Shown here: in pieces, positions 22,988-32,048 of the stretch
How the letters are laid out: every line of letters starts with the position of its first letter
How positions within the stretch are numbered: position 1 is the stretch's first letter
From: CAZUCE01 sp964619265
GTDB lineage: Bacteria > Planctomycetota > UBA1135 > GCA-002686595
Direction of reading: 5' to 3'
Assembly (NCBI GenBank): GCA_964619265.1
Contig: CAZUCE010000006.1
Span: forward strand, 1 to 64,000
DNA: 64,000 nt
Program-made: the position numbers and the translations under genes
Notes under the pieces: model-generated
The model's database searches: none
What the model was told of the DNA's origin: nothing
What the model saw: only the letters and a program-made list of their open reading frames with translations

Positions 22988-23832
22988 GCCCTCAACCCAA
23001 GCCGAATCTCAAGCCCAAACCGGTTCCTCCGGACGATCCGCGCTTGATCGCGCTCGCCGGGTTGCTTGGCGTGGTCGACCGACTGCGCGGCGAAGGCGGT
23101 TGTCCCTGGGACCTCGAGCAGACGCCAACCAGTTTTGCGCCAGCGTTGATCGAAGAAGCTTTCGAAGCGGTCGAAGCCGTGGAGGCCGGCGACGAGCGTG
23201 CGCAAACCGAAGAGCTGGGCGACGTGGCAGCTTCGCTGGTGCTGTTGGCGCGAATCCTGGAGCAAGCGGGTCGCGGCGGCCTGGCCCAGGCGGCCGATGC
23301 AGCCACGGACAAGTTGGTGCGCCGGCACCCGCATGTGTTTGGCGAAGGGGCCAAGAGCACCAGCGGTGAAGTGCTCGAAAGCTGGGAAGCGATCAAGAAG
23401 CGTGAGCGCGAGGGGCGCGGCGAGGATGCCTCGGCGTTGAGTGGCGTTCCGAAGGCGCTCCCCGGTTTGCAGCGCGCCCAACGGCTCGGATCCAAAGCCA
23501 TGGCCGCCGGCTTTCGCTGGCCGGACGTGAGGGGAGCCGCGGACAAGTTGCGCGAAGAACTGGCCGAGTTGGAAGAGGCCGGGGCTCTCGCCAAGTCGGG
23601 TCCGGCCCGCCAGGCTGAACTCGAGCACGAGCTCGGCGACCTTCTCCTCGCAGGAGCGCAGTTCGCCAACTACGAGGGTCTCGACGCCGAAGCCTGTGTC
23701 CGAGCTGCTGCCCGGCGGTTTGAGGCCCGGTACCGAGCCCTGGAGCAATCCCTGGGAGGAAGCCTCGAAGGCCGCTCCCTCGATGAGATGATGAACGCAT
23801 GGAAACGAGCCAAAGCGGACCCGAAGACCTGA
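22984..23832 (+). CDS. mazG: Nucleoside triphosphate pyrophosphohydrolase MazG
   Basis: This 282-residue tandem-domain MazG hydrolyses (d)NTPs to monophosphates as housecleaning. The first domain has LRGEGGCPWDLEQTPTS and the metal site EEAFEAVEA...EELGDVAASL. The second has GFRWPDVRGAADKLREELAELEE and HELGDLLLAGAQFA. Both metal sites keep their glutamates, so both may fold as catalytic. The N-terminal 18 residues are proline/lysine-rich and not conserved. It overlaps queC by 4 nt and the next small membrane gene by 34 nt. Confidence 0.94.
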   Translation: MSPQPKPNLKPKPVPPDDPRLIALAGLLGVVDRLRGEGGCPWDLEQTPTSFAPALIEEAFEAVEAVEAGDERAQTEELGDVAASLVLLARILEQAGRGGLAQAADAATDKLVRRHPHVFGEGAKSTSGEVLESWEAIKKREREGRGEDASALSGVPKALPGLQRAQRLGSKAMAAGFRWPDVRGAADKLREELAELEEAGALAKSGPARQAELEHELGDLLLAGAQFANYEGLDAEACVRAAARRFEARYRALEQSLGGSLEGRSLDEMMNAWKRAKADPKT

Positions 23833-24257
23833 GCGGATCGGAACGAGTTCAAGCCGGAGATCCATCGCAGGCTCCCGCGATGGGAACGATGGACAACCGT
23901 CATCCGCTTTACCCGTGGATTGCCCTGTGCGTTCCGTTCACGGTGCTGGCGATCTTTGTCGGCATCCTGATCCTGAACTCGGACATGGGCAGTCGCTTGA
24001 AGGGCCTGGCCACCGAGAAACTCGAGGTGCGCCAGCGCTATGCGATCGACCACACGCCCCCAACCTCGATCCCACTGCTGCGGGGCGCGTTCCTGGGAGA
24101 GGATCCAAGCGGGTGGACCGAATCCGAGCGCCGGGCGATGAGCGACCTGCTCGAGCGTTCAGAGGGCGAGTCGAATCGGTTTGTGGGCGAGGAGTACGAC
24201 CTGTTGCGCGAGCGCTTCCTGGCCGCGTATCCGGCGGAGCAGGAAGCTCCGCACTAG
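23799..24257 (+). CDS. Small single-pass membrane protein, function unknown
   Basis: From ATG 23799 it has 152 residues and overlaps mazG by 34 nt; ATG 23880 or 23889 would shorten the polar N-terminus without touching the rest. One hydrophobic segment, WIALCVPFTVLAIFVGILIL (about 39-58), is followed by an acidic, helix-rich soluble part. No family is recognised. The arrangement suggests a third member of a queC-mazG unit. Confidence 0.6.
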   Translation: METSQSGPEDLSGSERVQAGDPSQAPAMGTMDNRHPLYPWIALCVPFTVLAIFVGILILNSDMGSRLKGLATEKLEVRQRYAIDHTPPTSIPLLRGAFLGEDPSGWTESERRAMSDLLERSEGESNRFVGEEYDLLRERFLAAYPAEQEAPH

Positions 24258-24310
24258 ACTCGGGGCTCCTTTCTCAGCGGTCGCTGACCGCTCGAACCCA
24301 AGCGCTTCCC

Positions 24311-25819
24311 ATGCTTCGCAAACTGCTGCCTGCTTTGTTGCTCGCCCTGTTCGTGCTCCCCGCGCAGGCGACTTGGTCGATTGTTCTTGTGAATCGGGTG
24401 ACCGGCGAAGTTCTCATCTCGTCGGCGACTTGCCTTGGGAACTTCGACCTCCAGCGAGCCCTGCCGGTGGTGCGGGTCGGTCTCGGCGGAGCAGCAGCTC
24501 AGTCGGCGATCGATACGGGAGCGAAGAACCGCGCGAAGATCTTCGACCAGCTTGGGCTCGGGACGCCGCCGGCGGAGATCCTTCCGATCCTGAAGGCAGG
24601 CGATCTCTTGCTGCACGAGTTTCGGCAGTACGGCATTGTCGACAGAAACAACCCGCCGCTCGGTTTCACGGGCAACAAAGCTGGCGCGGCGAAGCTCGAC
24701 CTGGCGGGCAGTTTTGGCGATTGGAACTACGTCGTTTCCGGCAACGTGCTAACGGACGAACAGGTGATCACCGCGGCGGCGTCGGTCCTGCAAAGTACGC
24801 CTGGGGACGGCATGACCAAGGTGGCTGCCGCGATGGAAGCCGCGCGCGCACTGGGCGGCGACGGGCGCTGCTCTTGCAGCACCGCGGCACCGACTTCGTG
24901 TGGCGCGCCGCCGGCGGGCGGGTTCGCCAAGTCAGCGCACACCGGATTTTTCGTGGTCGCTCGCCCCGGCGACACGGACGGAATCTGCAACGGCGCCCAG
25001 GGCTGTGCCAATGGCGACTACTTCCTGTCGCTCAACGAAATCGGCAATGCCCAGGTTCCGATCGATCCGGTCGTTGTGCTGCTGGATCAGCTCGCGACCT
25101 TTCGCGCTTCGAAGGCGGGCGTGCCCGATCACTTCTTGTCGCGGGTCGAGCCCGCCGCGGACCGCTTGGTCGCCGATGGCATCACGGCAACGACCGTGAC
25201 GGTTGAACTGCTCGACCTGTTCGGCGCCGCGATTGCGACCGGTGGGGCCAGCGTGACCGTTTCGCCGGCCGCGGGGCTTGCCCAGGTCTCAGCCGTTGCC
25301 GATTTGGGAGACGGTCGCTACAGCTTCGAGGTCACCGCCGGAACGACGGCTGGACTCGAGAGCTTGAGCGTCACTGTGGACGACGGCACCGGAGCGGTCT
25401 TGCTCTCACCTCCGCTTGAGCTCCCGATCGATCCACTGGCGCCCTTGCACGCGGGATTCCTCGAGGTCCAGGTGGGGGGAGCGATCGATGTGCCCCTGAC
25501 CGTCAACACGACGCCCGGGGTGACCTATCTGATTTTGGCCAGCGCATCGGGGACCGCCCCGGGCCAACCCTTCCCGGGTGGCGTGCTGCCGTTGGTGGCC
25601 GACCCGGTTTTCGATTCCTCTGTGGCTTTGGCCAATTCGGAGCTGTTGGTGAACACCTTCGGCGTGACCGATGCCTCCGGCAGGGCCCAGGGGCGCCTGG
25701 TGGCCGATTCGGGTGCGCTGATTCAGCTCTCTGGTTTGACCCTCGACTGGGCAGTTCTCGAGCTGTTCCCAGCTCTCGGGGCACCGACGCCCGGAGCGAC
25801 GCTAGAGTTCGTCCCCTAG
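24311..25819 (+). CDS. Secreted DUF1028 protein with Ig-like and C-terminal beta domains
   Basis: This 502-residue protein starts at ATG 24311 with a signal peptide (LLPALLLALFVLPAQA, cleavage near 21). Mature sequence begins TWSIVLVNRVTGEVLISSATC, the DUF1028 pattern, a domain distantly related to Ntn hydrolases in which the mature N-terminal residue matters. DUF1028 spans about 21-280. Residues about 290-390 resemble an invasin-type Ig-like repeat (ATTVTVELLDLFGAAIATGGASV). The last 120 residues resemble the C-termini of two other secreted proteins in this window. It probably acts outside the cytoplasm; the substrate is unknown. Confidence 0.8.
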   Translation: MLRKLLPALLLALFVLPAQATWSIVLVNRVTGEVLISSATCLGNFDLQRALPVVRVGLGGAAAQSAIDTGAKNRAKIFDQLGLGTPPAEILPILKAGDLLLHEFRQYGIVDRNNPPLGFTGNKAGAAKLDLAGSFGDWNYVVSGNVLTDEQVITAAASVLQSTPGDGMTKVAAAMEAARALGGDGRCSCSTAAPTSCGAPPAGGFAKSAHTGFFVVARPGDTDGICNGAQGCANGDYFLSLNEIGNAQVPIDPVVVLLDQLATFRASKAGVPDHFLSRVEPAADRLVADGITATTVTVELLDLFGAAIATGGASVTVSPAAGLAQVSAVADLGDGRYSFEVTAGTTAGLESLSVTVDDGTGAVLLSPPLELPIDPLAPLHAGFLEVQVGGAIDVPLTVNTTPGVTYLILASASGTAPGQPFPGGVLPLVADPVFDSSVALANSELLVNTFGVTDASGRAQGRLVADSGALIQLSGLTLDWAVLELFPALGAPTPGATLEFVP

Positions 25820-25973
25820 GGAGACCTGCTCCCTCGGCCGACCTCGGAGCTTCGACCAGGAGCTCCCTACGTTTCCTCGGGTGATGGGCTCCGATCTTCG
25901 GGGCCTCTGGCGTGAGGCTGATTCGTTTGGTTCCCTTCGCGGCCCCGACCTCCTCTTCGACTCCGGGAACGAC

Positions 25974-28193
25974 ATGCTCACTCGCAAAATCGGTCAGCTG
26001 CTGCGCGGCAAGACCACCCCCTTCCAGGTTTTCACGGCCGCCCTGCTCGGTACCGCGATCGGCTTCCTGCCGGGTTTCGGGCGTGCGCCAGGCCTCACGG
26101 TCGCGCTGGTCGCCGTGCTGCTGGTTCTCAATGCGAACCTGTTCGTGGCGGCGTTTTGTGCGGCACTCGGAAAATTGGCAGGGCTCGCCCTGCTCCCGAC
26201 CTCCTTCAAGATTGGGCAGGTGTTGATCGATGAGCAGGCGACGGACCTGTTCGCCAAGATGGTCAACACGCCCGTGCTGCGCTTCTTTGGCTTTGAGCAC
26301 TACGCGGTGACCGGTGGACTGGTGCTTGGGCTCGCGTTGGGTGCCGTGCTTGGGCTGCTGCTCGCGTTCCTCCAGGGGCGCGTTCGCAAGCTGATGGCGG
26401 GGCTCGCGGAAGACTCGGAGCGCTATGGCGAACTGACCTCGAAGAAGTGGGTGAGCGTTCTGTGTTGGTTGTTCGTTGGGCCGCGCGAGGGGAGTTGGGA
26501 AGAGCTCGGCGACAAGCGGGTCGGACTTCCGTTTCGACCGCTGGGCCTGGTCGCCCTGCTCGTTTTGGTCGGCGGAGCCTTCGCGGCCAACGCCCTGCTC
26601 TCCTCCGGTCTGGTGGGAAGCGCGGTGCGCAAGGGACTTGAGCGAGCGAACGGTGCCACGGTCGAGCTGGAGGGCTTCCAGCTTGCGCCGCGCTCCGGCA
26701 GGCTCGCCATCGAGCGTTTGGCCATGGCCGATCGCTACGAACTCTCGAGCGATCTGTTCCGTGGACTCGCCTTCGAGGCCGATGTCTCGGTGTCCGAGCT
26801 GTTCCGCGGCCGGGTGGTGGTCGAACGCTTGAGCATTCGAGAGGCGGCTAGCGGGGTGTCCCGGGACACCCCAGGCGAGCCGGTTGGACCCGCGCCCCCG
26901 GAGTCGGAGGACGCGGAAGAAGGAGGCGGTTTCGGCTTGCCGAAGCTCGACGAACTGGACCTCGAGGATGTCCTGGCCGACGTGGAGCGCTGGAAGGGCA
27001 CGCTTGAAAAGGTGCAGCGCCTGCTTGGCCGGTTGGCCGGTGACGCGAGCGAGCAGGAACCCGAGCCCGAGCCGGGCACTCCGAGCTGGCGCGAGCGGCT
27101 GGAACAGCGCGCGGAGCGCTCGGGTCTCGCTGACCTGACGGCGACTCACCTGTTCCCGAGCGAACCGCGCTTTTTGGTGCGCGAGCTGGTCGTTGAGGAC
27201 TTCCGCTTCGGGCAAATCGGCGAGGAGCAGCTCGACCTTCGGGTGATGAACTTGAGCTCGTCCCCGGCCAAGTTGGGTAAGCCCGTGCAGCTTGCCCTGG
27301 CGACCGTCGACGATTCGGTGCGACTGGACGCGGCCCTGGGCGCGACTCCGACCCTGGCCCTGCGCGCCACCGGGTTGGACGTCGACCGCATCGCCTCCGG
27401 GCTCGAAATGGATGGCCAGCGCCTGGTGCGTGGTGGCACGATCGAGTTCGAGATGGACGGTTCGTTCGACGCGCGAGCCGGGACCTTGGACCTGCCCTTG
27501 CGTGTGCGGCTCGACGGAACCGAATTGAACGTGCCGCGGGTCGGCGCAACGCTGGTCGAGGATTTCTCGCTGCCGGTGGGCTTGCGCGGGCCGCTTGGAT
27601 CGCCGCGGGTTTCCGTGGACGACGAGCAGCTGGTCTCGGCCCTGGTCGCTGCGGGCAAGAAAGCCTTCGCGAGCCGCGTCCAGGATGAGGTCAACCTGCG
27701 CGTCGATGCGGCCAAGGCGGAGCTGCGCGCCGAGCTGACCGCCCGCTACGGCGACCAACTCGACGGACTGGGCATCGACTTGGATTCGATTCAAGACCTG
27801 GACGATCTCGATCAGCTGGCGAGCGAGCACCTGGGCGCTCCGCTGGCTGCGATTCGCAGCGGCGCGTTGGTCCAAGATCTGACGGGCGAACTCCAAAGCG
27901 AGGTGAGCGAGGCCGTCGATGAGGTCAAGACCGAGGCGACCGAGGCGATCACCGAGGGGGCCGGCGAGCTGCTCGGAGAAACCCTGAAAGGGCTGGCCGA
28001 AGGCGACCTGTCCGGTCTCGAGGACATGGGCGAGGGCAAGCTCGAGGGCCTCGAGAAGCTGGGTGAGAAACTCGGCGATGGTCTGGGCGGGGATCTCGGG
28101 CAGCAGGCTGACAAGGCCAAGGAGAAGCTCGAGGAGAAGCTGGGCGGCAAGCTCGGCGGCCTGTTTGGCAAGCCCAAGGGCGAGAAGCCCTGA
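25974..28193 (+). CDS. TIGR03546-like membrane domain fused to a TIGR03545/AsmA-like domain
   Basis: This protein has 739 residues from ATG 25974. Residues about 1-150 contain hydrophobic hairpins, starting MLTRKIGQLLRGKTTPFQVFTAALLGTAIGF and containing VLLVLNANLFVAAFCAALGKLAG, as in the TIGR03546 membrane family. A further transmembrane segment near 190 leads into a large periplasmic part resembling TIGR03545/AsmA (ANGATVELEGFQLAPRSGRLAIERLAMAD...LFRGRVVVERLSI). The tail is long, charged and amphipathic, with Gly/Leu/Lys repeats. In other bacteria these two families are usually adjacent genes, so this looks like their fusion. AsmA-like proteins are implicated in lipid transport between membranes; a role here is inference. 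Confidence 0.75.
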   Translation: MLTRKIGQLLRGKTTPFQVFTAALLGTAIGFLPGFGRAPGLTVALVAVLLVLNANLFVAAFCAALGKLAGLALLPTSFKIGQVLIDEQATDLFAKMVNTPVLRFFGFEHYAVTGGLVLGLALGAVLGLLLAFLQGRVRKLMAGLAEDSERYGELTSKKWVSVLCWLFVGPREGSWEELGDKRVGLPFRPLGLVALLVLVGGAFAANALLSSGLVGSAVRKGLERANGATVELEGFQLAPRSGRLAIERLAMADRYELSSDLFRGLAFEADVSVSELFRGRVVVERLSIREAASGVSRDTPGEPVGPAPPESEDAEEGGGFGLPKLDELDLEDVLADVERWKGTLEKVQRLLGRLAGDASEQEPEPEPGTPSWRERLEQRAERSGLADLTATHLFPSEPRFLVRELVVEDFRFGQIGEEQLDLRVMNLSSSPAKLGKPVQLALATVDDSVRLDAALGATPTLALRATGLDVDRIASGLEMDGQRLVRGGTIEFEMDGSFDARAGTLDLPLRVRLDGTELNVPRVGATLVEDFSLPVGLRGPLGSPRVSVDDEQLVSALVAAGKKAFASRVQDEVNLRVDAAKAELRAELTARYGDQLDGLGIDLDSIQDLDDLDQLASEHLGAPLAAIRSGALVQDLTGELQSEVSEAVDEVKTEATEAITEGAGELLGETLKGLAEGDLSGLEDMGEGKLEGLEKLGEKLGDGLGGDLGQQADKAKEKLEEKLGGKLGGLFGKPKGEKP

Positions 28194-28328
28194 CCAAACC
28201 GGCCCCCGGCCCTAAATCCGGGATCGCCCGCGTGACCCGCGCGTGACGAAGGCCTGGCCCAAGGGGCGTAAGGTGGAATCGGTCGCGGCCCTTTGGAACC
28301 TCCTCTGGGCCGCGCCCGGCGATCCCTG

Positions 28329-29105
28329 ATGCAACCCCCGCGCCCCGACTCCTTCATGGCCGAAGCCCCCGCTCTCGAGGCTGTCCAGCTCTACAAGTTC
28401 TTTGGGCGCAAGCAGGCCCAGACGCCAGTGCTCCAGGACGTCTCGTTCACCCTCGGAGACGGCGAGTTCCTGTGCTTGATGGGGCCCAGTGGCTCGGGCA
28501 AGTCCAGCATGTTGCACCTGTTGTCGGGCATCGATGAGCCGTCCAGCGGAGACGTGCGGTTGTTTGGGCGCAGTTTGGTCGAGGCCACGTCGGCCGACCG
28601 AACCCGGTTGCGGCGCGATCAGATTGCCTACGTGTTCCAGTTCTTCCACTTGCTGCCCAACCTCACGGTGTCCGAGAACGTGGGGCTGCCGCTGGCCATC
28701 GCCGGCGAGCGCTTGTCCAAACACAAAGGCGAGGTCGACCGTCTCCTCGAGCGCTTTGGCATCACCGGTCGCGGCAACGCCTTGCCCCACGAGCTATCCG
28801 GTGGGCAGATGCAGCGGGCGTCGATCGCGAGGGCCTTGGCCGGCGGCCAGAAGGTCCTTCTGTGCGACGAACCGACCGGGAACCTCAGCCAAAAGGCCGG
28901 TGCCGAAATCATGGAAACCCTGCGCCGGGTGTGCGATGAGGATGGCCGCAGCGTGCTTCTTGTCACGCACAATCCGCGCGACGCTGCGTTCGCCGACCGG
29001 GTGCAGTTCCTAGTCGATGGGCGCTTGGATCCAGCCAACGAACTGAGCGGACCCAACATCCCGGTCGAGTCCATCCACGGGGCGCTGGCTGCGCTGCAAA
29101 TCTAG
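28329..29105 (+). CDS. ABC transporter ATP-binding protein, LolD/MacB type
   Basis: This protein has 258 residues from ATG 28329; ATG 28356 (MAEAPALEAVQLY) is an equally plausible start, as neither has a clear Shine-Dalgarno. All ATPase motifs are intact: Walker A GPSGSGKSS, Q-loop VFQFFHLLPNLTVSENV, signature LSGGQMQRASIARAL, Walker B VLLCDEPTGNLS, and the switch histidine in LVTHNP. The sequence places it with LolD/MacB/FtsE-type proteins that drive permeases acting on envelope substrates. It overlaps the permease gene by one base (TAGTG), so the two form a transporter. Confidence 0.92.
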   Translation: MQPPRPDSFMAEAPALEAVQLYKFFGRKQAQTPVLQDVSFTLGDGEFLCLMGPSGSGKSSMLHLLSGIDEPSSGDVRLFGRSLVEATSADRTRLRRDQIAYVFQFFHLLPNLTVSENVGLPLAIAGERLSKHKGEVDRLLERFGITGRGNALPHELSGGQMQRASIARALAGGQKVLLCDEPTGNLSQKAGAEIMETLRRVCDEDGRSVLLVTHNPRDAAFADRVQFLVDGRLDPANELSGPNIPVESIHGALAALQI

Positions 29106-31756
29106 TGGGGTTCGCACTTTCGATCGCGAAAGCGAGCCTTGTGCGGCGACCGGCTCGCGCGGTGTTCGCGGTGCTCGGCGTCGCGCTGGGAATCGCGGTG
29201 GTCGTGTCGGTGTTTACGGTCGATCACAACACGATTCTGAGCGCGCGACCCGATCGGGGGGCCAGCGGCCCGGCGGACCTGGAGGTGCGCCCGGCGGACG
29301 GTCTGACCGATGTGAAGGCCACGCTGTCGTCGGTGCCGGGTGTTGGTCGTTCGACGCCGGTGTTCCAATCGGACGGCCTGCTGCTCTCACGCGCCATGGC
29401 GGCGGAGGGCCTGTTCCTCGGCGAGGGGGTGCGCATCGTTTCGGTCGATCCGAGAGCGGCTGAGCAGATGGGGCTGATGCGTGTCGAGACCGGGCGCGCG
29501 CCGATGGTGGTCGCCGAGGAGGGCGTCCTGGAGCCTCGCGAAGAGCGCCCCAGCGATGCGCCGCCGCTGTCTTCGGTGTGGCTCGGCAGACGGACTGCCG
29601 AACGATTGGGGCTTGGCGTTGGCGATGAGCTTTCGCTCTCGCGTCCGCGCCGAGCCTCCAAGGAGGCCTGCGTAGAGGGTGAGGTGGTCGAAGTGCGCGC
29701 CGAAGGGCCGCAACCCAAGCGCACCGGCTTCGTCGTCGAAGGCGTGTTGGCTTTTGAGAAAATCGGCACGACCTCGAGCGGCGATGTGGTGGTCCTCGAC
29801 CTCGCGGGTGGCGAACAGGTGTTCGGCAGGGCATTCAACGCCTCGAAGTTCTGGGTCGAGCGGGACCCATCCGTTGACGTGGAACGCATGCAGGCCGGGC
29901 TGTCCAAGGACTTCGCCTACGACTTGCGCCGCGGCGCCGTGATCGGTCAGGCGGCCGACGAGCGCGCGTTCCGCAACGGCGTGCGGTTGTCGGGTCTGAT
30001 GGCCCTGGCGCTAGGACTGTTCGTGATCTTCCACACACTGTCCATGTCGCTCATCGAGCGCGTGCGCGAGGTGGGTATCCTGCACGCGCTGGGTAGCAGC
30101 CGCGGGCAAATCGCTCGCGCGTTCTTCACCGAAGCCTTGGTGCTGGTGCTGTTCGCCGGTGCGCTGGGTCTGTTCGGCGGCCTGGGACTCGGGAAGTTGA
30201 TGCTCTCCCAGGGCATTTCCTCCTTGGGCTTGACCGACACGGTTCAGCACTCGTTCGACGTGCCCTGGGGCCAGGCCTTGATGTTGACGGGACTGGGCGT
30301 CGTCGTGGCGTTGATCGGATCGGTCTTTCCGCTGTTGCGGGCCCGCAACGCCGACACGGTGGAGGCCCTGCGCGGAGCGAAGGCCGGAGAAGCGGGGGTC
30401 GCGAAGGGCTTTCACCTGTTCGCGGCGTTCCTGCTGGCCGTGATTCTCCCCGTCGTGTTCTTCGGCGTTGTCGATTTGGTCGGCGAAGGCAGCCGCGAAC
30501 TGGTCGGAGTGATTTTGCTCGGCGTTGGCGTGCTGGCCCTGCTGATTGGAACGCCCTTGGTGGTTCCGGGGGTCATGTCTCGGGTGAGCCGTTGGCTGGC
30601 GGCTCCGTTCGAGCGCAAGTTTCCATTCGCTGGACTTCTGGCCGGTCGCGCCATGGCTGTGGCGCCCGCGCGGATAGCGGCTTCGGTCGCCGCGATCGCC
30701 CTGGTCACCGCGGCCGCAGTGGGCCTGCGCGGCATGACCGGCAGCCTGCTGCTTGAAACCGAGCAGTGGGTCGACGAGGCGGCGGTCTCGAAGGTCTTCG
30801 TGGATCGGATGCCGATGACCGAGCTGGCGCCTCTGAGAGCTGCGCTGGCTGAGCATCCTGAAGTGGTGGGCGTCGAGATCGGTACCCATCGCATCGATGC
30901 TCCCTTCCGGATCATCGGCCTCGACCCCGGTGAGATCGGGCGCTTCGGGCCGCTGGCGACCGATCCGGACCTGCTCGAGATCTTCGCTTCGGGCGAGGGC
31001 ATCTTGATCTCTGGCCGACTCGCCAAGCAGCGCGGCGTCGAAGTGGGGGACCGAGTTCCAGTCGACACCCCAGGTTCGGGCGTGCAGTCGTTCCGGGTTG
31101 CCGCGATCACCGAGGCCTACGGTTACTTTCCGAACCCCCACGAGCGGGCTTACGGAGTCGTCGCCATGTCCGCCATGGAGCGCTTCTTCTGTTACGACGG
31201 CGAGCAGGCGAATTCTCTGGCGGTGACCCTAGCGCCGGGCACCGATCCGTTCTTGGTCGAGACGGTGCTCATGGGCGAGCTGGCCGGTCGCGCTGAACCG
31301 CGCTTCCTGGCGGGCACCGAGATTCGAACCCTCGAGCTCCACGACATCCGCCGGGACTTCCTGGTGTTCGATGTGATCCTCCTGCTGGCGGCGATCTTGG
31401 CCGGAACCGGTGTCTTGAACGGTCAACTCCTTTCGGGCCTTGAGCGGGCCGGTGAGCTGGGCGTGCTTCGGGCGCTCGGCGCGAGTCAGCGACAGATCGC
31501 AGGCTCGGTGCTGCTCGAGTCCTTCGTGATCGGCCTGACCGGCGCGGCCCTCGGTTTGGTGCTTGGGGTGATCCTCGTTCCGATTGTGGTTTCGTCCCTT
31601 CGGGTTCTTTCCGGACTCGAGCTGCCGCTGCCCGGATTTTCGCCGAGCTTCCTCTGGGTTGCCCTGGGAGCCGTCGTCTTGGCCCTGCTGGCGGGCATTT
31701 ACCCCATCTGGCGGATGAACCGCAGCCCTGCGGTCCGAGCGGTTCGAGGAGGCTGA
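29105..31756 (+). CDS. ABC transporter permease with two FtsX domains
   Basis: This 883-residue protein starts at GTG 29105, overlapping the ATPase stop. An N-terminal transmembrane helix (ARAVFAVLGVALGIAVVVSVF) is followed by a MacB-like periplasmic domain, then an FtsX domain at about 300-415 (SLIERVREVGILHALGSSRGQI). Further helices and a second periplasmic domain follow, and a C-terminal FtsX domain at about 755-875 (GLERAGELGVLRALGASQRQI). The duplicated layout is typical of large exporters for lipids, lipoproteins or peptides. With the ATPase it would move an envelope substrate; no periplasmic adaptor gene is adjacent. Confidence 0.9.
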   Translation: MGFALSIAKASLVRRPARAVFAVLGVALGIAVVVSVFTVDHNTILSARPDRGASGPADLEVRPADGLTDVKATLSSVPGVGRSTPVFQSDGLLLSRAMAAEGLFLGEGVRIVSVDPRAAEQMGLMRVETGRAPMVVAEEGVLEPREERPSDAPPLSSVWLGRRTAERLGLGVGDELSLSRPRRASKEACVEGEVVEVRAEGPQPKRTGFVVEGVLAFEKIGTTSSGDVVVLDLAGGEQVFGRAFNASKFWVERDPSVDVERMQAGLSKDFAYDLRRGAVIGQAADERAFRNGVRLSGLMALALGLFVIFHTLSMSLIERVREVGILHALGSSRGQIARAFFTEALVLVLFAGALGLFGGLGLGKLMLSQGISSLGLTDTVQHSFDVPWGQALMLTGLGVVVALIGSVFPLLRARNADTVEALRGAKAGEAGVAKGFHLFAAFLLAVILPVVFFGVVDLVGEGSRELVGVILLGVGVLALLIGTPLVVPGVMSRVSRWLAAPFERKFPFAGLLAGRAMAVAPARIAASVAAIALVTAAAVGLRGMTGSLLLETEQWVDEAAVSKVFVDRMPMTELAPLRAALAEHPEVVGVEIGTHRIDAPFRIIGLDPGEIGRFGPLATDPDLLEIFASGEGILISGRLAKQRGVEVGDRVPVDTPGSGVQSFRVAAITEAYGYFPNPHERAYGVVAMSAMERFFCYDGEQANSLAVTLAPGTDPFLVETVLMGELAGRAEPRFLAGTEIRTLELHDIRRDFLVFDVILLLAAILAGTGVLNGQLLSGLERAGELGVLRALGASQRQIAGSVLLESFVIGLTGAALGLVLGVILVPIVVSSLRVLSGLELPLPGFSPSFLWVALGAVVLALLAGIYPIWRMNRSPAVRAVRGG

Positions 31757-31844
31757 TCGAAACTTCTTGGCTCGACTCGCCGCATTCTCGCCCTGGACAG
31801 TTGACCCCGGAACCGTTCCCTGCGTAGTCTCCCGCCCACACGGT

Positions 31845-31921
31845 GGGGGCGTAGCTCAATTGGTTAGAGTGCCGGCCTGTCACGCCGGAGGTTGCGGGTT
31901 CAAGTCCCGTCGCCCTCGCCA
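31845..31921 (+). tRNA. tRNA-Asp (anticodon GTC)
   Basis: This 77-nt cloverleaf with encoded CCA has acceptor arms GGGGGCG and CGCCCTC (one G-U pair). The anticodon stem CCGGC/GCCGG carries the loop CTGTCAC with anticodon GTC. The T arm is GCGGGTTCAAGTCCCGT. It lies between the ABC permease and RNase D. Confidence 0.96.
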
Positions 31922-32048
31922 CTCCTCACCGTCCGCTCGCGGCCTTCTTGGTCGCCTATCCGGATGGGTTTGGCTTCCCTGCGTTTTGCTGCTTCCAGCC
32001 GGCTAGACGCCCGCTAACCCCTCCCGGCTGCCCCCCGCAGCTCGCTCC

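Noticed and set aside
25503..27896. 797-codon minus-strand open frame
   Set aside because: Antisense shadow of the TIGR03546/TIGR03545-like gene; rich in Gln/Arg/His as is typical of such shadows.
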